From the NCBI GenBank assembly GCA_021129835.1, contig JAJOKM010000122.1, positions 1 through 8,860 of the forward strand: a DNA stretch of 8,860 bases. The letters run 5' to 3'. Source of the DNA: Thermodesulfovibrionales bacterium (GTDB taxonomy: Bacteria; Nitrospirota; Thermodesulfovibrionia; Thermodesulfovibrionales; Dissulfurispiraceae). The translations under genes were made by a program, and so were the position numbers. This document shows positions 5,871 to 8,860 of the stretch, piece after piece. Positions within the stretch are counted from its first letter, which is position 1; each line of letters begins with the position of its first letter. Under the pieces are notes generated by a model. The model was given only the letters and a program-made list of their open reading frames with translations, had not been told where the DNA came from and did not search any database.

Positions 5871-7457
5871 CTACATCCTGTCTGCAAGCAGGCACCACTT
5901 AACATCGAAGACCATCTCAAAAGTCGTGCCTACCCCCACTTTGCTCTCTACCTTTAACTCTCCAAGATGCTCTGAAACGACCTGCTTCACCAGGGGAAGT
6001 CCCATCCCAAAACCACCGGCCTTTGTGCTGTAAAGCGGGTCGTATATCCTACTGATATCTGCTTCAGAAATCCCGTAACCGGTATCAGAAATCGAGATGC
6101 TAACTTTATCGTCTGCCCCGAAAGTCTTTACATCTATAGTGCCATCTTTAGGTGTTGCATCAATAGCGTTTCTTAGTAAATGAAAAAGGCTAACCCTCAA
6201 CAGTCCCTTTTGCATATTTATTCTTAGGGGTTCTTCATTAAAGTCCGTTCTTAAATGGACCCCTTTTTTGGAGAGTTCTCCACCAATGGATGAGACAACA
6301 GATTTGGCAACCTCATTAATATCTTCGTATTTGAACATCCTCTGCCGCGCTTTACGCATGTTTCCAAAATTTGATACAATGTCTTCGAGTCTGTTACATT
6401 CTTCAAATATATCTTGAATGCCCTCTTCCACTCCCTTCGGCAGCTCCACTTTATATTTTTCGAGTTTATTGATAATTCGCTTAGAGTTACACCCTATTAC
6501 TATAACAGGGTTTCTTATGCTATCTGCCACTTTCAGGCTCATTAATGTCGTGGTTCTCTCTGCCCCGAGTTGTTCCATTTCACCGATAAGGGTCATCGTA
6601 TCTTTACTGATATCTTCGATCTTTTTCTTGCCATCGAGCATTGTGAGATGCATTCGGTATGTCCCGAGAAATGTGAGATGTGCCAGGGCAATTCCGAAAA
6701 GAGACAAGGTATTAATACTTCCTGGGACTGCATCGAAGTGCACCCACATATGGAGGTTGCCGGTCATTGTGAGGATATGCAAAAGGAGTTGACCAGACGT
6801 TCTGGAGATAGAGTACATAACATAAATCGCCGAGACTACTACCATATGATACCATACTGCATTTTCCTTATCTGCTTTATACAGCTTGATGCTTTCAGCG
6901 AGACACAAGACTGCAAACACTACAAATGCGATTACCCCTGCCATATCTGAAATTAACAGGGGCATGACGGGCAAAAGGACTGCTGCGGAGACCAGGGGCT
7001 CCTCTTTCTGTCGTCTCGCGACCTGCTGTAATTGCGAATGCTCTCTAAGCCCCATATAAAACAATATCAGTGCGACGACAAGAAATATCTGCTCAAGATG
7101 TGTAAAATAAAGAAAAAAGTCAATAGTATCGTCAATCACAACGACTCTTTTAAAAAATTGCCATCCTTCTACCTCATGCACTATTGTTATCGCTCCAAAT
7201 GCCTTCTCTCCCAGTCGGCCTGTGAAGACAATTATATTCCATATACTAAAGATGAACATAGCAGAAACGAAATAACGCCAACCTTTCTGTTTATGCAGAT
7301 TGCTGCGCATCATGAGAACTATTACGACGGTATGTGCGGCAAAGAAGAAAGCACGTGCCACCACGTTGACATATTCACCTGGGTATGCATGGGGGACAAA
7401 TGCCCATGCAGTAGAGGGTGTCAAGAGAAATAAGAGAGTCAGGAAAAGTAATTGCAC
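5871..7457 (-). CDS. Membrane sensor histidine kinase-like protein with a degenerate H-box
   Basis: Numbered from GTG 7457 (528 aa), the protein has a signal-peptide-like start ending STAWA (15-19), then about seven hydrophobic segments (near 32-50, 60-80, 113-136, 156-185 which may be two, 201-219, 250-268), a dimerisation region (about 285-375) and a HATPase domain (about 395-522). The ATPase motifs look intact: N430 and D433 in HLLRNAID, D458 in DTGYG (458-462), DPLYSTK (473-479) and GFGMGLP (482-488). The H-box, normally H-E-I-R-N-P, reads D312-S-I-R-N-P (GAT codon at 6522-6524), and there is no other His between the membrane part and the ATPase domain. The protein may therefore be a non-autophosphorylating regulator, or phosphorylate unusually. 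The start is uncertain: the frame opens with TTG at 7547, but that adds 30 residues with no ribosome binding site. GTG 7457 also lacks one. No response regulator lies next to it. Confidence 0.85.
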   Translation of the reverse strand: MQLLFLTLLFLLTPSTAWAFVPHAYPGEYVNVVARAFFFAAHTVVIVLMMRSNLHKQKGWRYFVSAMFIFSIWNIIVFTGRLGEKAFGAITIVHEVEGWQFFKRVVVIDDTIDFFLYFTHLEQIFLVVALILFYMGLREHSQLQQVARRQKEEPLVSAAVLLPVMPLLISDMAGVIAFVVFAVLCLAESIKLYKADKENAVWYHMVVVSAIYVMYSISRTSGQLLLHILTMTGNLHMWVHFDAVPGSINTLSLFGIALAHLTFLGTYRMHLTMLDGKKKIEDISKDTMTLIGEMEQLGAERTTTLMSLKVADSIRNPVIVIGCNSKRIINKLEKYKVELPKGVEEGIQDIFEECNRLEDIVSNFGNMRKARQRMFKYEDINEVAKSVVSSIGGELSKKGVHLRTDFNEEPLRINMQKGLLRVSLFHLLRNAIDATPKDGTIDVKTFGADDKVSISISDTGYGISEADISRIYDPLYSTKAGGFGMGLPLVKQVVSEHLGELKVESKVGVGTTFEMVFDVKWCLLADRM

Positions 7458-7463
7458 ACAGCT

Positions 7464-7493
7464 ATTGTAAAACTTTATGATTCGATATGTAAA
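7464..7493 (-). promoter_or_regulatory. Candidate promoter for the kinase-like gene
   Basis: On the minus strand TTTACA (7493-7488) and TACAAT (7469-7464) are separated by 18 bases, a reasonable sigma-70 match. A transcription start about 7 bases downstream would fall at or next to the GTG at 7457, implying a leaderless message. This fits the absence of any ribosome binding site there. If translation starts upstream at TTG 7547 the match is accidental. Confidence 0.25.
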
Positions 7494-7553
7494 TGTCAAT
7501 ATAATTTTGACAGCAATTCTCGGTAATATAGGCAAAAATGCAAACAAATAGGG

Positions 7554-7559
7554 TATAAT
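7554..7559 (+). promoter_or_regulatory. -10 element for the lipoprotein gene
   Basis: A consensus TATAAT lies 36 bases upstream of the lipoprotein ATG. The -35 region at the right distance is poor (GGCAAA, 7531-7536); TTGACA at 7507-7512 is too far away. A strong ribosome binding site, GGAGGA at 7584-7589, follows 6 bases before the ATG. Confidence 0.35.
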
Positions 7560-7595
7560 TATTCAGTTCCATAAATAGAATGTGGAGGATGGTGT

Positions 7596-8018
7596 ATGAA
7601 AAAATTTCTGATTTTGGCGCTTATGATATCTGTCTTTGCTGCTTCATGCGCGGTAAGGGATATAGATCCGATATCAAAAGACTCTAAGCTAGCAGTTGAG
7701 GCATTTGCCCTGGCCGAGACGATACGAGAGGCATATATAAGGAATGACATGGTGACCATCGAAAAAAACACAACAAGGGCAGGTTTCAGGACAATCAGTG
7801 ATGTGATTAGAGACTTTGATTCTGCTGAATTGACGTTTAATCCTGTTCTGGTAAAAATAGAAGGCGACATTATTCATCTACAGCTTTTATGGGCTGGGAC
7901 CTGGCAAAAAGATGGGAAAACCACCGAAGAGATGGGCAGAACAGTATTTATCTTGAAGGACAGGCCGCTTAAATTAGACAGCATATTGAGAACAAATCCA
8001 TTTAAATATCCAGAATAA
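7596..8018 (+). CDS. Small lipoprotein, possibly NTF2-like fold
   Basis: A 140-aa protein with a clear lipoprotein signal: MKK, a hydrophobic core and the lipobox AASC with Cys18 as the lipidation site. Residues +2/+3 are Ala-Val, not Asp, which favours the outer membrane by the usual sorting rule. The mature part has a helical half (about 31-76, with ALAETIREAYIRND) and a beta-like half (about 78-126, with VLVKIEGDIIHLQLLWAG and RTVFILKD). This helix-then-sheet pattern resembles NTF2/SnoaL-type proteins, but that is inference and I see no catalytic motif. The start is secure because of GGAGGA 6 bases before the ATG. The gene stands alone on the plus strand, divergent from the kinase-like gene, and ends before a strong hairpin. 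Confidence 0.9.
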   Translation: MKKFLILALMISVFAASCAVRDIDPISKDSKLAVEAFALAETIREAYIRNDMVTIEKNTTRAGFRTISDVIRDFDSAELTFNPVLVKIEGDIIHLQLLWAGTWQKDGKTTEEMGRTVFILKDRPLKLDSILRTNPFKYPE

Positions 8019-8043
8019 TCATCCTGCCTACTCGGGCGTGTCG

Positions 8044-8084
8044 CCTGTCTGCGTGTTTGCCTGTGCATAGCGCACGCAGACAGG
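8044..8084. repeat. Strong inverted repeat (12-bp perfect arms) after the lipoprotein gene
   Basis: CCTGTCTGCGTG (8044-8055) and CACGCAGACAGG (8073-8084) are perfect reverse complements around a 17-base spacer, which itself contains part of a smaller palindrome (GTGC/GCAC, 8064-8075). It lies 26 bases after the lipoprotein stop. No T-tract follows on either strand (GGGGAATTTATAAATA on the plus side), so it is not a classic intrinsic terminator. It could stabilise the 3' end of the mRNA, or be a small palindromic repeat of the REP kind. Confidence 0.7.
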
Positions 8085-8104
8085 GGGGAATTTATAAATA
8101 AAGT

Positions 8105-8265
8105 AACTATTCAGGTTGTTAAGTTCACCCCGTTAGATAACAAACGTCTAACAGAGGTTACTCCATTTAATAGCAAATATCTAACGGGGTTCACGATTTA
8201 CGTTAACTGATAACTGGCAACTGATAACTGATAACTATTCCTTATAACCTTGAACCTGAGTAGTT
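8105..8265. repeat. 161-bp MITE-like element bounded by inverted repeats; contains the second 7-bp-periodic copy
   Basis: The ends AACTATTCAGGTT (8105-8117) and AACCTGAGTAGTT (8253-8265) are inverted repeats matching at 12 of 13 positions. Inside are a nested inverted-repeat pair (8127-8190) and a 7-bp-periodic tract (8202-8236: gttaact, gataact, ggcaact, gataact, gataact). The right part (8189-8265) matches 58-128 in the same orientation, but has two more 7-bp units and lacks one 8-base GTGAACCC unit. There is no ORF of note. The structure suggests a short non-autonomous element. No flanking target duplication is obvious by eye. Confidence 0.65.
8127..8190. repeat. Inner 13-bp perfect inverted repeat
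   Basis: ACCCCGTTAGATA (8127-8139) and TATCTAACGGGGT (8178-8190) are exact reverse complements, 64 bp from end to end. The left arm also pairs with TCTAAC at 8147-8152 (GTTAGA 8132-8137, 9-base loop), so two alternative folds are possible. It is nested in the larger element at 8105-8265 and may be an older or inserted unit. Confidence 0.75.
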
Positions 8266-8302
8266 CCCGAATAAATCCATTTTCTATCTCTATTTTTCGG
8301 AG

Positions 8303-8506
8303 TTATTTACACGAGCTGCATGTACTTGAACTACATGATGAACATCCTGAGGATGTTGGGTTTTCTACTCCACTCATTCCGAATACAGACATTTTCTTGT
8401 TGGTATTTTTTGATTCACATTTTGAGCATGTTATTTCTTGATTGCCAAAAACGAGCTTCTCAAATTCCTGTCCGCATTCACCACATTTGTATTCAAAGAT
8501 TGGCAT
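8303..8506 (-). CDS. FmdB-family zinc ribbon protein
   Basis: A 67-aa protein that begins MPIFEYKCGECG, the signature of the FmdB/CxxC-CxxC zinc-ribbon family of putative regulators. One zinc site is formed by C8, C11, C27 and C30. After a Gly/Ser-containing linker, the tail carries two more CxxC pairs (C55/C58 and C63/C66) in a Ser-rich stretch, which could bind a second metal. The function of most members is unproven; the name comes from a proposed regulator of amide metabolism, so I do not assign that role. The start is firm: AGGAGG at 8514-8519 lies 7 bases before the ATG. It appears monocistronic, with the repeat element at 8105-8265 ending 37 bases after its stop. Confidence 0.92.
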   Translation of the reverse strand: MPIFEYKCGECGQEFEKLVFGNQEITCSKCESKNTNKKMSVFGMSGVENPTSSGCSSCSSSTCSSCK

Positions 8507-8638
8507 TACATGTCCTCCTGGTGTATACTTATTATGCTTTACTTACTTGCCCCACCATAGCCTAACCAGACTTCCAGAATTATAATAAAGTACGATCTAA
8601 TTGAAGTTCTTGTAAAAATTTTTATTAGTCATTCCCTT

Positions 8639-8668
8639 AGTATAGCATGGTATGTTTAGAGCAGTAAA
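8639..8668 (-). promoter_or_regulatory. Candidate promoter for the fmdB-like gene
   Basis: On the minus strand TTTACT (8668-8663), an 18-base spacer ending TGC, and TATACT (8644-8639) form a -35 with an extended -10. This would give a leader of about 125 bases. A second -10 candidate, TATAAT (8584-8579, minus strand), has a poor -35 but a shorter leader of about 65 bases. I cannot choose between them. Confidence 0.35.
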
Positions 8669-8721
8669 CATTTTTTAGAGAAACCTACATGTGCCTTCAG
8701 CACACAAAAGGGGGATGAAAA

Positions 8722-8786
8722 TGTCATTTCGAGCCCAGAGGGCGTGGCAATCCCGCCCCGATTGCTTCACTTCGTTCGCAATAACA
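8722..8786. repeat. Palindromic dispersed repeat of the TGTCATTGCGAG...CAATGACA type
   Basis: The left half TGTCATTTCGAG...GCAATC (8722-8752) and the right half GATTGC...TTCGCAATAACA (8760-8786) are imperfect reverse complements, with a perfect GCAATC/GATTGC core and a 7-base loop. It resembles a common intergenic repeat found in many bacterial genomes (TGTCATTGCGAG...GCAATGACA style). Its arms have diverged, suggesting an old copy. It has no coding capacity. Confidence 0.65.
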
Positions 8787-8860
8787 AGTGGAGAGCAATA
8801 ACAAAAAAGGCTCCTCGCTATTTTATGTGGGTAACTTCTTTGGTTCTTTCTTATTTTAAG

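Larger units (their letters stand above)
8507..8860. other. Intergenic region upstream of the fmdB-like gene
   Basis: No credible gene is present on either strand. The part nearest the gene (8514-8668) holds its ribosome binding site and candidate promoters. A palindromic repeat occupies 8722-8786. In 8787-8860 I see only an A-tract and AT-rich sequence with no ORF or terminator that I can support. Confidence 0.6.

Noticed and set aside
5566..5898. Small gene as a CheY-like response regulator or Hpt partner
   Set aside because: At about 100 residues it lacks the receiver DD...D...K pattern and the Hpt His-containing helix motif, so neither label is justified.
3240..7457. Single operon from kinase through small gene, malQ and glycosyltransferase
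   Set aside because: The genes are co-directional, but the 107-bp and 74-bp gaps hold candidate terminators and an extended -10 promoter, and the functions are unrelated.
8044..8084. Intrinsic terminator of the lipoprotein gene
   Set aside because: The hairpin is strong but no T-tract follows on the plus strand, so I list it as an inverted repeat instead.
8341..8357. AACATCC-TGA-GGATGTT inverted repeat
   Set aside because: It lies within the fmdB-like coding sequence, has a 3-base loop and is explained well enough by codon content; no further support for a function.
8320..8565. 81-codon plus-strand frame over the fmdB-like gene
   Set aside because: It is antisense to a gene with a clear zinc ribbon and a strong ribosome binding site, and has no start signal of its own.

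Overview
The window looks like chromosomal DNA from an uncultured, Gram-negative-type bacterium with moderate, slightly AT-rich base composition. The evidence is a CHC2-type DnaG primase, an outer-membrane-type lipoprotein, a GT21/HpnI-like membrane glycosyltransferase and an FmdB-type zinc ribbon with a Ser/Cys tail. Together with intergenic DNA packed with small dispersed repeats, these fit a Nitrospirota- or deltaproteobacteria-like lineage, but this placement is an impression from protein style and no marker here proves it. There is no rRNA, tRNA, CRISPR array, transposase, phage gene or toxin/antitoxin pair.

Layout. Positions 1-192 hold a copy of a 7-bp-periodic dispersed repeat, an 18-bp tandem duplication and a tiny upstream frame that ends in an ATGA overlap with dnaG. 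dnaG (193-1935, +) converges on and overlaps by 57 bp a GT2/GT21 glycosyltransferase gene (1879-3165, -). Upstream of that on the minus strand lie a 4-alpha-glucanotransferase gene (malQ, 3240-5465), a small unrecognised gene (5566-5859 or 5898) and a membrane sensor kinase-like gene (5871 to about 7457, or 7547 for the longest frame). A plus-strand lipoprotein gene (7596-8018) is divergent from the kinase. Positions 8019-8302 form a repeat-rich spacer with a strong hairpin, a 161-bp element bounded by inverted repeats and a second copy of the 7-bp-periodic repeat. An fmdB-like gene (8303-8506, -) follows, and the last 350 bp carry its probable promoter and one more palindromic repeat.

How the genes work together. 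The genes do not form one pathway. dnaG is the replication primase, here separated from its frequent partner rpoD. malQ (alpha-glucan/maltodextrin metabolism) and the glycosyltransferase (glycolipid or hopanoid lipid glycosylation) are co-directional, but a weak terminator and an extended -10 promoter between them suggest separate transcription. The kinase-like gene and the small gene behind it abut or overlap and are probably co-translated.

The most interesting points are these: (i) the kinase-like protein has an intact ATPase domain, but its H-box reads A-D-S-I-R-N-P, with Asp where the phospho-accepting His should be and no other His in that domain; (ii) a 7-bp-periodic repeat family occurs twice as intergenic elements of different unit number; (iii) similar 7-bp-periodic DNA appears in frame inside the glycosyltransferase gene; and (iv) the 161-bp MITE-like element has nested inverted repeats. 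I see no clear multi-gene novel system.
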